Below, in pieces: positions 10,438-18,775 of a stretch of 64,000 nt of DNA. The stretch spans positions 14,932 to 78,931 of the forward strand of contig DCLA01000053.1 of the NCBI GenBank assembly GCA_002320815.1. The letters are read 5' to 3'. A program made the position numbers and the translations under genes. Under the pieces are notes generated by a model, which ran no database searches, had not been told where the DNA came from, and worked only from the letters and a program-made list of their open reading frames with translations. This DNA comes from Myxococcales bacterium UBA1660. GTDB taxonomy: Bacteria; Myxococcota_A; Polyangia; Polyangiales; Houyiibacteriaceae. The number at the start of each line of letters is the position of its first letter. The first letter of the stretch is position 1.

Positions 10438-11382
10438 GTGCGGCACGCGCTCCTCCTCCTCGTCGCAATCCTGGTCGGCTGCGCCCCCGCGACGCGGCCG
10501 CCTCGCCCCGCGCCAACCGCTCGCCCGGCACCGGCTCCGGCTCCGCGCCCGGCCCCCGCTCCGCGCCCGGCACCGCGCCCGCCCCTGGCTCCGGCCACCC
10601 TCCGCCTGGCCACCTTCAACATCCAGGTCCTCGGCCCCACCAAGGCCGCCAAGCCGGAGGTGATGGCGGCCCTGGCGACCATCGTCCGCCGCTACGACCT
10701 GGTCGCGGTCCAGGAGATCAAGGACCGCACCGGCGGCTCGGCGCGGCGCCTCCTCGAGGCGGTCAACGCCCTCGGCGAACCGACCTACGCTCTGGCGCTC
10801 TCCGAGCGCACCGGCCGCGAACCCGATGACCGGCGCTCCCAGGAGCAGTACGCCTACTACTACCGCACCGATCGCCTGGAGCCCGTCGGCGCGGGGGCGC
10901 TCTACGACGACTCGGTCCACGACCACTTCCAGCGCGAGCCCTTCGTCGGCCGCTTCTCCCTGATCCCCAGCGGCCGGACCCTGGTCCTGATCAACGTGCA
11001 CACCCGGCCGCGCGCCGCGGTCAGCGAGATCGCGGCGATCGAGCACGTCTTCGCCTGGGCGCGCGAGCGGCACCCGGCCGAGACCGTCTTCATCGCCCTC
11101 GGCGACTTCAACGCGGGCTGCGGCTACGCCTCCGAAGAAGACCTCGACGCGCTCCCGCTCCACGGCGAGGCCTACGACTGGGTCGTCCCCCACTCGGCCG
11201 ACACCAACCTCGCCGACAGCGCCTGCCCCTACGACCGCATCGTCATCGCCGCCCCCGAAGGGAACGAGCTGGTCGACGAGTGGGGCGTCGACCGCGCCTT
11301 CGAGGACCGCGCGATCTCCGACCACTGGCCGGTCTGGGTCAACCTCCGCTGGTCCAGCGACCCCGCTCCCGGCGCCGACTGA
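10438..11382 (+). CDS. Endonuclease/exonuclease/phosphatase-family lipoprotein
   Basis: A 314-residue DNase I-fold enzyme anchored by lipid. The GTG start at 10438 gives signal VRHALLLLVAILVGC with lipobox Cys. A 35-residue Pro/Ala/Arg-rich linker separates it from the enzyme. The active-site set is complete: FNIQVLG (Asn), VAVQEIKD (Glu), INVHTRP (His), LGDFNAG (Asp/Asn), CPYDRIV and ISDHWPVWV (Asp-His). Relatives hydrolyse DNA, sphingomyelin or phosphoinositides, so the substrate is open. Surface display fits nutrient scavenging or predation. Confidence 0.85.
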   Translation: MRHALLLLVAILVGCAPATRPPRPAPTARPAPAPAPRPAPAPRPAPRPPLAPATLRLATFNIQVLGPTKAAKPEVMAALATIVRRYDLVAVQEIKDRTGGSARRLLEAVNALGEPTYALALSERTGREPDDRRSQEQYAYYYRTDRLEPVGAGALYDDSVHDHFQREPFVGRFSLIPSGRTLVLINVHTRPRAAVSEIAAIEHVFAWARERHPAETVFIALGDFNAGCGYASEEDLDALPLHGEAYDWVVPHSADTNLADSACPYDRIVIAAPEGNELVDEWGVDRAFEDRAISDHWPVWVNLRWSSDPAPGAD

Positions 11383-11429
11383 GGCACGCGCAATCGACGC
11401 GATGCGTCAATCGCGTCATTCGGTGCCCA

Positions 11430-11452
11430 ACATGATGACATGTCCATCATGT
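11430..11452. promoter_or_regulatory. Inverted repeat upstream of secreted hydrolase gene
   Basis: ACATGATG (11430-11437) and CATCATGT (11445-11452) form a perfect 8-bp inverted repeat with a 7-nt spacer. It lies about 115 bp before the gene at 11566. A nearby stretch (11395-11423) holds further GACGC/GCGTC repeats. An operator is inferred. Confidence 0.35.
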
Positions 11453-11565
11453 GGACTGCGCCCCGTTCCAATCATTGGACACGACTCCGAGCGCATCGCC
11501 CGAAATCATTCGGAAACTCGCTTGGCCCGGTCGTTGCGATGGTGAGTCGGCAAGGGGTAACGCCA

Positions 11566-12306
11566 ATGACTCGACTTCTCGCCATCCTCGCGCTTCTCGC
11601 CTTCACCACGCTGCCGAACGTGGCCGCCGCCGAGACGTACAACGTCTACCTGGGCGGGATGTGCAGCACCGGCTTCCAAGGAGGCAAGGGCGGCGGCGCG
11701 CTCCTCGACCTGCCCGGGGTCGAGGTCGAGGCCTTCATCGACCAGCGCGAGGACCACCACGCGGCGGTCATCGAGTTCAAGAACGAGATCCTCGACCGCT
11801 ACTGCGCCGGCAACGACGTCTGCCGCCTGCTGGGCTACTCCAATGGCGGCGCGGTCATCTCCAAGGCCCTCTCGGTCTACGGCCCCTACAACGTGATGTA
11901 CGCCCTGAACTCGGGCTCCAACGAGGGCGGCAGCGAGCTCGCCACCACCGGGTGGGTCGCCGAGATCTTCGGCGGCTGCGACCTCGCCGACGAGATCGCC
12001 CCCGGCGACCACCGGCCGGCCTGGAACCACCACAGCACCGGCGGCGCGACCATCTACACGGTCGCCGGCCACTCGGGCTTCGGCGCCTGGTACGACCCCC
12101 GCCGCGTGACCTCGGGGATCCTCCCCGGCGAGGACGACGGCGCGACCTCGATGGCCTCGCCCTACTACTCGTCCAGCGGCGGGTACGACAACGGCTGCGG
12201 CTCCGGGCGCTGGACCAGCCACCACGCCGCCTGGTGGTGCTCCTTCGACCGCGACCACTACGAGATCAAGATGCAGGGCGCGAAGTGCCTGGCCAACGGA
12301 TGCTGA
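11566..12306 (+). CDS. Secreted alpha/beta-hydrolase-like protein
   Basis: A 246-residue exported protein with signal peptide MTRLLAILALLAFTTLPNVAAA cleaved before ETYNVY. The ATG at 11566 follows AAGGGG. The segment CRLLGYSNGGAVI carries a G-x-S-x-G nucleophile elbow (GYSNG) as in lipases and esterases, and a late GHSGFGAWYD may hold the catalytic His region. Many paired Cys residues suggest disulfides. No specific family is recognised, so the substrate is unknown. It ends 12 bp before the next gene and may be co-transcribed with it. Confidence 0.7.
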   Translation: MTRLLAILALLAFTTLPNVAAAETYNVYLGGMCSTGFQGGKGGGALLDLPGVEVEAFIDQREDHHAAVIEFKNEILDRYCAGNDVCRLLGYSNGGAVISKALSVYGPYNVMYALNSGSNEGGSELATTGWVAEIFGGCDLADEIAPGDHRPAWNHHSTGGATIYTVAGHSGFGAWYDPRRVTSGILPGEDDGATSMASPYYSSSGGYDNGCGSGRWTSHHAAWWCSFDRDHYEIKMQGAKCLANGC

Positions 12307-12318
12307 GCTGAGCTCCAC

Positions 12319-13542
12319 GTGAGCGCGGACACTCACCGCCGCCGCCTCTGGATCGCCCTCGCGGCGGTCGGGGTCGGCGGCGTCCTGCTCTGGTGGGTCC
12401 TGGGCGACACCGGGACCCCGGACACCGAGCTCGTCGAGGACGTCACCTTCGGCGTCGGCGCCATCCCCGAGGGGAGCGCCCGCGATGGCGAGGACTCGGT
12501 GGGCGGCCGCGTGCCCGACATGGGCCCCGGCGCCGCCCCGCGGGAGCGCCCCGAGCAACTCTCCGGCCTCGAGGTCTACCTGCGCGAGTCGGTCTACCCG
12601 CCCACCTCCAGGCCGCTCACCCACGAGAGCCACTCGGACATCATCGACTGGAACCTGCGCGCCGAGTACGCGCGCCCGACCCAGAGCGACCCGACGGTGA
12701 CCTTCCTCTACAGCGCCGACCGCTACTTCGTCATCGGGTCCGAGCAGCCGGTGGAGTCCTTCCTCGACGTCCGGCGCGGGGGCACCGCCCTGCGGCCGCG
12801 CATCGTGCGAGCCACCGCCGAGGTCCGCGCCGATCGGGGGCCGCCCCTCGCGACCGCGCCCCAGCCCATCGAGCTCGCCTACACCTGGAATGGCGAGCGG
12901 ATGGAGCACTCGCTGGACCCGGCGGCCTTCGGCCCCATCGAGCGCACGGTGCGCATCCGGATGGACATCCAGTTCGGCTTCGAGGGCGGCGGGACTCAGC
13001 GGGACCACATCAACTTCACCTACACGCCGACCACCGCGCAGCCCGCGCGCTTCACCGGCGCCTTCCGGGAAGAGGTCGAGGAAGGCTCGCTGGTCCTCTA
13101 CGCCGGCGTCGAGGTGGTCCAGGCGGGCTGGTACAACATCGACTGCAATCTCTGGGACGCCGAAGACGAACCCGTCGCCTGGAGTCGCTACAAGGGCGGC
13201 CTCGAGCCCACGGACACCGAGGTGCGCCTGCCCTTCTTCGGCAAGGTGCTCCGGGACAGCGGCTCCACCCCGCCCTGGCACATCGGCGAGCTCCGCGGCG
13301 CCCGCTACCTGGAGGAGAGCTCCCCCGGCGAGCAGATGATGGTGCCCTTCGACGGGACCTACACCACCCGCGCCTACGAGCTGGAGACCTTCTCCGAAGA
13401 ACCCTACGACGACCCCCGTCGCGATCTCATCGTGGAGGCTCTCCGCGAGGAGGCCGCCTCGGGCATGGGGGTCTCCACGCCGGCGGTGAGCTTCGAGACC
13501 GCGCCCGAGCCGGCGCTGCGCACGCCGACGCCGGAGGACTGA
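12319..13542 (+). CDS. Membrane-anchored hypothetical protein
   Basis: A 407-residue protein with GTG start 12 bp after the hydrolase gene. A single N-terminal anchor (LWIALAAVGVGGVLLWWVLG, residues 10-29) is followed by an acidic, disordered stretch and a periplasmic beta-rich body. The segment VQAGWYNIDCNLWDAEDEPVAWSRYKG resembles choice-of-anchor type domains predicted in other myxobacteria. No enzyme motif is visible. The function is unknown; co-orientation suggests a partner of the secreted hydrolase. Confidence 0.65.
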   Translation: MSADTHRRRLWIALAAVGVGGVLLWWVLGDTGTPDTELVEDVTFGVGAIPEGSARDGEDSVGGRVPDMGPGAAPRERPEQLSGLEVYLRESVYPPTSRPLTHESHSDIIDWNLRAEYARPTQSDPTVTFLYSADRYFVIGSEQPVESFLDVRRGGTALRPRIVRATAEVRADRGPPLATAPQPIELAYTWNGERMEHSLDPAAFGPIERTVRIRMDIQFGFEGGGTQRDHINFTYTPTTAQPARFTGAFREEVEEGSLVLYAGVEVVQAGWYNIDCNLWDAEDEPVAWSRYKGGLEPTDTEVRLPFFGKVLRDSGSTPPWHIGELRGARYLEESSPGEQMMVPFDGTYTTRAYELETFSEEPYDDPRRDLIVEALREEAASGMGVSTPAVSFETAPEPALRTPTPED

Positions 13543-13574
13543 ACCGGCGCGACCGCGACCCGCAGGGCGCTGAA

Positions 13575-13597
13575 GAACGAGCCCGAAGGGCGAGTTC
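13575..13597. terminator. Hairpin between convergent genes
   Basis: GAAC-GA-GCCC-GAA-GGGC-GA-GTTC forms a stem with two 4-bp segments around a GA/GA internal loop and a 3-nt apex. It sits between the convergent stops at 13542 and 13624. It could terminate both transcripts. Confidence 0.4.
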
Positions 13598-13623
13598 GGA
13601 AGCGTCCTGCCCCGTGCCCCGCC

Positions 13624-15012
13624 TCAGCGCGCGAAGGGAACCATCGGCAGCCCGCCCTTGGGCGAGAGGGTCACCCGGGGGAAGAGCTTCGGCGGCCCCG
13701 CCACCGGCTCCAGCCGCCAGCGCCGCGCCAGCGTGGCGAGCATCAGCGTGCCCTCCATGAGCGCGAAGTGTTTGCCGATGCAGATCCGCGGACCGAGCCC
13801 GAAGGGCAGATAGGCTCCGCGGGGGAGCGCCGCCTTGGCTTCGGGGGCGAAGCGGTCGGGCTCGAAGCGCTCCGGGTCCGGATAGAAGCGCGCGTCGTGG
13901 TGGGTGTGCCAGAGCCAGACCACGACCTCGCTGCCCGCGGGCAGGGTCCACCGACCGATGCGCACCTCTTCGGCGGCCTGCCGCGCCAGGACGTAGACCG
14001 GCGGGCGGAGCCGCATGGCCTCCTCGAGCACCTGGGTGGTGAAGCCCAAGCGCGCGAAGTCCGCCGGCGTGGGATCCCGATCCCCGAGCACCTCGTCCAG
14101 GTGGGCCTCCAGCCGCGCGCGCTGCGCGGGGTTCTCCCCGAGCAGATGGAAGGCCCAGGCCAGCGCGTTCGACGTCGTCTCGTGACCCGCCAGGAAGAAG
14201 GTCACCAGGTGGTCGCGGATCTCTCGATCGCTCAGCCGCGCGCCGGTGTCCGCGTCCTCGGCGTCCAGGAGTCGCTGGAGCAGATCGGTGCGCCCTTCCC
14301 CGCCGGCCGCTCGCCGGGCGGCGACCATGCGGGCGATGAGCGCGTCCAGGCTCGCCACCGCCGCCTCGCGCCGGCGACCGGCGAAGTCCAGCCAGCGCGG
14401 CATGGGCACCGCGCGACCCACCAGGCCCTCTTGGAGGGTCCGCATGGCGTCGCGCACCGCGTCCACGTCCCCCGCCGCGTCGTGGCCGAAGAGGGTCCGC
14501 GCCACCACCCGCAGGGTCAGCTCCATCATCGCCGCGGCCACGTCGACGGTCTCGCCCACGCGCCAGCGCTCGGCCTCGTTCACCGTCTCCTCGATCATGA
14601 CCCGGCCGTAGTCGTCCATCCGCTTGGGCGAGAAGGCCGGCTGCACGATGCGCCGGTGGGTCCGCCAGGTCTCGCCGTCGGTGGTCAGGAGACCGGCCTC
14701 GCCGAGCACCTCGCCGAGGTCCCGGAAGGCGCTGTGGGTCTTGCGGAAGCTCTTCGCCCGCGCGACCAGCACGTCGTAGATCTCCTCGGGTCCGCGGAAG
14801 ACGTAGAGCCCCGGCTGCCCCTCGGCGGCCACGTAGTAGGTGTCGCCGTACTCCGCGAAGCGGCTCCCCACGAAGCCGAAGGGATCGAAATAGAAGTTGA
14901 GCCCGTAGCGGATCCGCTCGAGGGCGCCGGCCTTGCGCGCCGGCGGTCCCGGCGGGCGCGACCGCGTTCGCTCCGCTTCCCGCACCGTCCGCTCCGTCTC
15001 CGTGATCTGCAT
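13624..15012 (-). CDS. Cytochrome P450
   Basis: A 462-residue haem-thiolate monooxygenase of the CYP102/CYP4-like bacterial type. The oxygen-activation helix AGHETTS lies at about residue 277, the ExxR motif in LEEAMRLRPP at about 330 and the haem loop FGLGPRICIGKHFA at about 408, where the Cys binds iron. There is no fused reductase, so it needs separate ferredoxin or flavodoxin partners, none of which is adjacent. A fatty-acid or secondary-metabolite oxidation role is possible; no biosynthetic cluster surrounds it. Confidence 0.93.
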   Translation of the reverse strand: MQITETERTVREAERTRSRPPGPPARKAGALERIRYGLNFYFDPFGFVGSRFAEYGDTYYVAAEGQPGLYVFRGPEEIYDVLVARAKSFRKTHSAFRDLGEVLGEAGLLTTDGETWRTHRRIVQPAFSPKRMDDYGRVMIEETVNEAERWRVGETVDVAAAMMELTLRVVARTLFGHDAAGDVDAVRDAMRTLQEGLVGRAVPMPRWLDFAGRRREAAVASLDALIARMVAARRAAGGEGRTDLLQRLLDAEDADTGARLSDREIRDHLVTFFLAGHETTSNALAWAFHLLGENPAQRARLEAHLDEVLGDRDPTPADFARLGFTTQVLEEAMRLRPPVYVLARQAAEEVRIGRWTLPAGSEVVVWLWHTHHDARFYPDPERFEPDRFAPEAKAALPRGAYLPFGLGPRICIGKHFALMEGTLMLATLARRWRLEPVAGPPKLFPRVTLSPKGGLPMVPFAR

Positions 15013-15086
15013 CCAGCCTCCCCTTCGCTCCAGGCTGTCGCAGTCTCGCCCCCACCGCTACCTCGGCGACGTGCTACACGGCGCTC

Positions 15087-15722
15087 ATGCCGCGCGCCGT
15101 GCTCTTCGATCTCGACGGAACCCTGGTGGACAGCCTCCAGGACATCGCCGACGCCCTGAACCACGTGTTGGGGAGCGAGGGCCTGCCCACCCACCCGGTG
15201 GAGACCTACCGCTTTCACGTGGGCTGGGGCGCGGACGATCTGGTTCGGCGCGTGCTCCCCGACGAGGCGAAGCCGCGCACCGAGGAGCTGCTCCGCGCGT
15301 TCCGCGCCCGCTACACGGCCCACCTGGTCGACGCGACCGCGCCCTACCCCGGCGTCCACGCGCTCCTCGCCGAGCTGGCGCGCCGGGAGGTTCCCATCGC
15401 GGTGCTCTCCAACAAGCCCGAGGAGTCGGTCCACCGCGTGGTGGAGACGCTCTTCGCCGACGTGCCCTTCCAGGTGGTCCGCGGCGCCCGGGAGGGGGTC
15501 CCCCACAAGCCCGATCCGACCTCGGTCCTCGAAGTGGCCGCGGCGATGGGGCTCGAGCCCGGCGAGTGTTTCTACGTCGGCGACACCGAGATCGACATCC
15601 AGACCGGCCACGCCGCCGGCATGGTCCCGGTCGGGGTCGCCTGGGGGTTCCGCCCGGAGAAGCTCGGGGAAGCCGCCCACATCCTCGAGGCGCCGAGCGA
15701 CCTCTTGCCGCTCCTCGGCTGA
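15087..15722 (+). CDS. gph: Phosphoglycolate phosphatase (HAD superfamily)
   Basis: A 211-residue HAD phosphatase. Motif I is DLDGTLVDS (nucleophile and acid/base Asp), motif II LSNKP, motif III Lys in HKPDPTS and motif IV VGDTEIDIQTG. The helical cap between residues 15 and 80 is of the C1 type, as in Gph, which removes phosphate from 2-phosphoglycolate formed in DNA repair. Close relatives include PpaX and other small-substrate HADs, so the exact substrate is probable rather than certain. It is divergent from the P450. Confidence 0.85.
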   Translation: MPRAVLFDLDGTLVDSLQDIADALNHVLGSEGLPTHPVETYRFHVGWGADDLVRRVLPDEAKPRTEELLRAFRARYTAHLVDATAPYPGVHALLAELARREVPIAVLSNKPEESVHRVVETLFADVPFQVVRGAREGVPHKPDPTSVLEVAAAMGLEPGECFYVGDTEIDIQTGHAAGMVPVGVAWGFRPEKLGEAAHILEAPSDLLPLLG

Positions 15723-15784
15723 TCCCCTCGCGGGACGCCGCAAAGCTCGTCGCGCTCCGGGGCCCTGCTGCGTCTCACCCGCGC

Positions 15785-16150
15785 ATGCATCGTCTCCGCG
15801 CCACGTGGGCCCTCCTCGCCCTGGGTCTCCTCGCTTGCGGCTCGCCGCCCGGCATCGGCGCGGAGTGCGAGCTCGACGAGGACTGCGCCGACGGCGACTA
15901 TTGCGAGCTGAGCATCGACCACGGTTACTGCACCCGCGCCTGCGACGAGGACGACGACTGCTCGGCCAGCGCCTGCGCGGAGCTCTTGCCGGGCACCCAG
16001 CTCTGCACGCGCCTCTGCATCGACACCGCCGACTGCCACGTCGACCGGGACGACGATCCCGAGGACTACGACCTCTTCTGCATCCCCGCCCAGGGCTCGG
16101 GGGTGGTCCTCAGCGACCCCGACCGCGCCGGCAAGCTCTGCCTGCCCTGA
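15785..16150 (+). CDS. Small Cys-rich lipoprotein
   Basis: A 121-residue lipoprotein with signal MHRLRATWALLALGLLAC. The mature part has about twelve Cys in short acidic loops (CELDEDCADGDYC, CDEDDDCSASAC), like the Cys-rich EGF/Dickkopf-like modules common in myxobacterial surface proteins. A binding or structural role outside the membrane is inferred. It lies 62 bp after gph. Confidence 0.7.
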   Translation: MHRLRATWALLALGLLACGSPPGIGAECELDEDCADGDYCELSIDHGYCTRACDEDDDCSASACAELLPGTQLCTRLCIDTADCHVDRDDDPEDYDLFCIPAQGSGVVLSDPDRAGKLCLP

Positions 16151-16168
16151 CGCGGCACCGAGACCGCC

Positions 16169-16951
16169 TCAGCCCAACTGAGTGCGCGCGCGTTTCACCA
16201 GGGCGACCACCGCGCGGCGCACCTCGTCCGGTGTCGTGACCGGCTCGTCGAAGGCGATCCGCGCCGGCCGCGAGCGGCCCGGGGTGTCCACCATCAGATC
16301 GAAGCCGTAGCGGTCCACCGCCGTCATCCGGGCAGCGGTCGCGTCCTCGGCGCGGGTGAAGGCGCGCGCGTAGGCGAGGTTGGCGTCCGCGTGGTCCTCG
16401 TTCATGTGCGCCAGGATCCCCTCGGCGGCCTCGGCCAGCGGGTCGGGCTCGGCGGCCAGGTACTCCGCGCCGTCGACCCAGGACATCCGCCCGAAGCCGC
16501 CGATGTAGCGGACCTCGCGGACGGCGAGGCGCCAGAAGTGGAAGTCGCGGAAGTCCACGTAGACCTCGGCGCCCGGGTGTCGCGCCAGGAAGGCGGTCCG
16601 CGCGTGGGCGTCGTCCCCCTCGAGCAGCGCCACCTCGCCCACCAGCGTCACCCGGCCGTGGGCCAGCGGATCGGTCACCGTGCGCTCGGCCACCAGGAGC
16701 GACGCCCGCCGGTCCTTGCGCAGGTTCTGGGTGTGCGCCGCCATCTCGCTGATGAGCAAGACCGGCGCCCCGCCGGTCAGCGCGAAGGCGACCAACGAGG
16801 GATAGGGGTGCCCGTCGCGCAGGGTCGCCAGGGTCCCGGTGGGATAGGCCGCGACCAACGTGCGCGCCCGCTCCGCGTGGGAGGGCTGCTTCACGTCGGG
16901 GTCGGTGAGCGGGGTCTCGCGGGAGGGCTCGTGCTGGCGCGGTCGGGTCAC
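16169..16951 (-). CDS. HugZ/HutZ-like haem utilisation protein (PPOX-type split barrel + DUF2470)
   Basis: A 260-residue protein. Residues about 25-165 form a pyridoxamine-oxidase-like split barrel (YPTGTLATLRDGHPYPSLV), and FRDFHFWRLAV followed by GGFGRMSWVDG matches the flavin/haem pocket edge of HugZ. The C-terminal 80 residues carry HMNEDHADAN, the DUF2470 signature whose His ligates haem in HugZ. Family members bind or degrade haem to release iron. No haem transporter is adjacent, although a haem/B12-type binding protein lies at 30629. Confidence 0.82.
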   Translation of the reverse strand: MTRPRQHEPSRETPLTDPDVKQPSHAERARTLVAAYPTGTLATLRDGHPYPSLVAFALTGGAPVLLISEMAAHTQNLRKDRRASLLVAERTVTDPLAHGRVTLVGEVALLEGDDAHARTAFLARHPGAEVYVDFRDFHFWRLAVREVRYIGGFGRMSWVDGAEYLAAEPDPLAEAAEGILAHMNEDHADANLAYARAFTRAEDATAARMTAVDRYGFDLMVDTPGRSRPARIAFDEPVTTPDEVRRAVVALVKRARTQLG

Positions 16952-17109
16952 ACCCGCAGGCTACCAGGGCGCGACCACGTCCGGCGGCTCTGGCCCGGGC
17001 AGCCCCACCGGAACCGCGCGTTCGCGGTGGGTCTGCTGATCCTGATGGCCCTGGTGGGCCACGTGATCCACGCCGCGCTCCCCTGAGCCATGCGCGGTCG
17101 GCGTCGCGG

Positions 17110-18567
17110 TCAGACCAGGGCGCTCATCCAGCGCGCCGCGTAGGCGCTGGTGTCCGGCCGGTGGTGCAGGAAGAGCCCGCCGAGGGTCCCGAAGACCCGC
17201 GCCAGGAGCACGAAGTCCGCGGGGATGGTGGTCACCGGGTCCGCGGCCGCCGTGGCCGCCAGCTCCTTCACCTGGGCCACCAGCGTCGCCGGATCGGTCC
17301 ACTCTCCGCCGGCCATCGCCGCGCGCAGGTCCGCGAGGAGCGCGTCGGCGAAGGCCATCAGCGACGCCGGATCCCCCGAGCGCGTCTCGAAGCCCAGGGT
17401 CGCCAGGTGGCGCGCGGCGCCGACCTCGTCGCGCACGAAGAGCGCCCGGAGGAGCCGTTGGTAGGACTCGCGACGTTCCTCCGGCAACCCCTGGGCGCAG
17501 CCGAAGTCCAGGAGCACCACCTCCCCGTCCTCGTCCACGAGGAGGTTGCCCGGGTGCGGATCCGCCTGGAAGAGCCCGGCGCGCAGCACCTGCGCGAGGT
17601 AGCCGTCGAGGAGTCGGCAGAGGGTCCGGTCGATCGCCGCGCGAGCCTCCGCGCGCGCATCCTCCGGGGCCTCGTCATCGTCCACCACCCCCTGCCAGCG
17701 GCTCAGGGCCACGGTGATCTTCTCGCCGGCCTCGAAGGTGCTGGTGATCACCCGCGGCCCGCTGAGCTCTTCCAGGGGCCGCGGCGCCCGCATCCCCTCC
17801 ACCTGGTCCGCCAGGAACGCGTGGACCCGCTGCATCCGCTCCCGCTCGCGCCCGTAGTCCAGCTCTTCCAGGACCGAGGCCTCGAGCTGAGCGGCGATGG
17901 TGTCCAGGTCCATCGGCGGCAGCGACGGCGCCATCGCTTCGAGGAAGGGCCCCAGCAGGGCCAGGTCGGTGCGCACCAAAGCCTCGATCCCCGGTCGCCG
18001 CACCTTCACCGCCACCGCCTCGCCCTCCCGGGTGGTCGCCCGGTGGACCTGCCCGATGGACGCCGCCGCCAGCGGCTCCTCCTCGAAGGTCGCGAAGAAG
18101 CGCGCGAGCGGTCCGCCGAGGTCGTCCTCGACCACCGCGCGCACCTCGTCGAAGGGCACCGGCGGCGCCGCGTCCTGCAGGCGCTGGGTCTCGGCGATCC
18201 ACGCCGCCGGGAGCACGTCGGGCCGCGCCGAGGCCACCTGGCCGACCTTCACGAACCCGCCACCGAGGGCCTCCGCCATGGCCACGAACCGGGCCGCGTT
18301 CCGCGCGTGGGCCTTGGCCATCGAGCGGCGCGCGGCGGCGTCGCTCAGGAACGCCGCCTTGGTGCTCTGGAGCCGGTAGGAGCCGGCGATCGAGGCCAGG
18401 GTCTTGCCCGCCCGCCCCAGGCGCGCGGCCTGGGCGGCGCGGTCCCCGGCGTCGGCCCAGCGCTCCCGGGCCTCCCAGGCGAACCCCTCGACCACCTCCA
18501 GCAGGGCGTCCGCCACTCGAAGCCAAGCGCGGGCCACTTCGGCCGCCTGAACGTGTGCTTGCGTCAT
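17110..18567 (-). CDS. UbiB/ABC1/AarF-family atypical protein kinase
   Basis: A 485-residue kinase-like ATPase of the ABC1 family. The family-specific KxGQ motif is in GGGFVKVGQVASARPDVLP (about residue 110), the Ala-rich loop is AAASIGQVH, the catalytic segment QADPHPGNLLV and the metal motif VLLDFGCAQG. Members support ubiquinone or isoprenoid lipid metabolism, often with a C-terminal membrane helix; here the last 30 residues (LARVFGTLGGLFLHHR) are moderately hydrophobic. No ubi genes are adjacent. The upstream region carries two TetR-type operators placed over its promoter. Confidence 0.88.
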   Translation of the reverse strand: MTQAHVQAAEVARAWLRVADALLEVVEGFAWEARERWADAGDRAAQAARLGRAGKTLASIAGSYRLQSTKAAFLSDAAARRSMAKAHARNAARFVAMAEALGGGFVKVGQVASARPDVLPAAWIAETQRLQDAAPPVPFDEVRAVVEDDLGGPLARFFATFEEEPLAAASIGQVHRATTREGEAVAVKVRRPGIEALVRTDLALLGPFLEAMAPSLPPMDLDTIAAQLEASVLEELDYGRERERMQRVHAFLADQVEGMRAPRPLEELSGPRVITSTFEAGEKITVALSRWQGVVDDDEAPEDARAEARAAIDRTLCRLLDGYLAQVLRAGLFQADPHPGNLLVDEDGEVVLLDFGCAQGLPEERRESYQRLLRALFVRDEVGAARHLATLGFETRSGDPASLMAFADALLADLRAAMAGGEWTDPATLVAQVKELAATAAADPVTTIPADFVLLARVFGTLGGLFLHHRPDTSAYAARWMSALV

Positions 18568-18583
18568 CCGTACTCTCCTTCCG

Positions 18584-18637
18584 TCACACCGTGTGTGAAC
18601 GTGATCGTCTTTGTATCACAAGTCGTGTGACACACAA
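18584..18637 (-). promoter_or_regulatory. Promoter with two TCACA-N5-TGTGA operators for the UbiB/ABC1 gene
   Basis: Two copies of TCACA-N5-TGTGA lie at 18584-18598 and 18616-18630, centres 32 bp apart (about three helical turns). On the minus strand a candidate -35 TTGTGT (18637-18632) and -10 TACAAA (18615-18610) are 16 bp apart, with the distal operator exactly in the spacer. The proximal operator sits just downstream of the expected start. This layout is typical of TetR-family repression. A GGAGAG ribosome site precedes the ATG. Confidence 0.55.
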
Positions 18638-18775
18638 GTTCGAGGCGCGGAACCCGATGGTCAGGCCCCGAGCCGCGCCCTACCCTGGCCGCCGCATGAC
18701 CCGGCATCGCGCCACGATGACCACGGCTCGGGGAGGGCCGAGCCGTGCCGTTCCCCGCGGCCGGGAGGGCCCGCG

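Noticed and set aside
10348..11325. N-terminal extension of the TPR kinase to 1092 residues
   Set aside because: The extra part is antisense to the nuclease lipoprotein and has shadow-type composition; the kinase domain starts right after ATG 10347.
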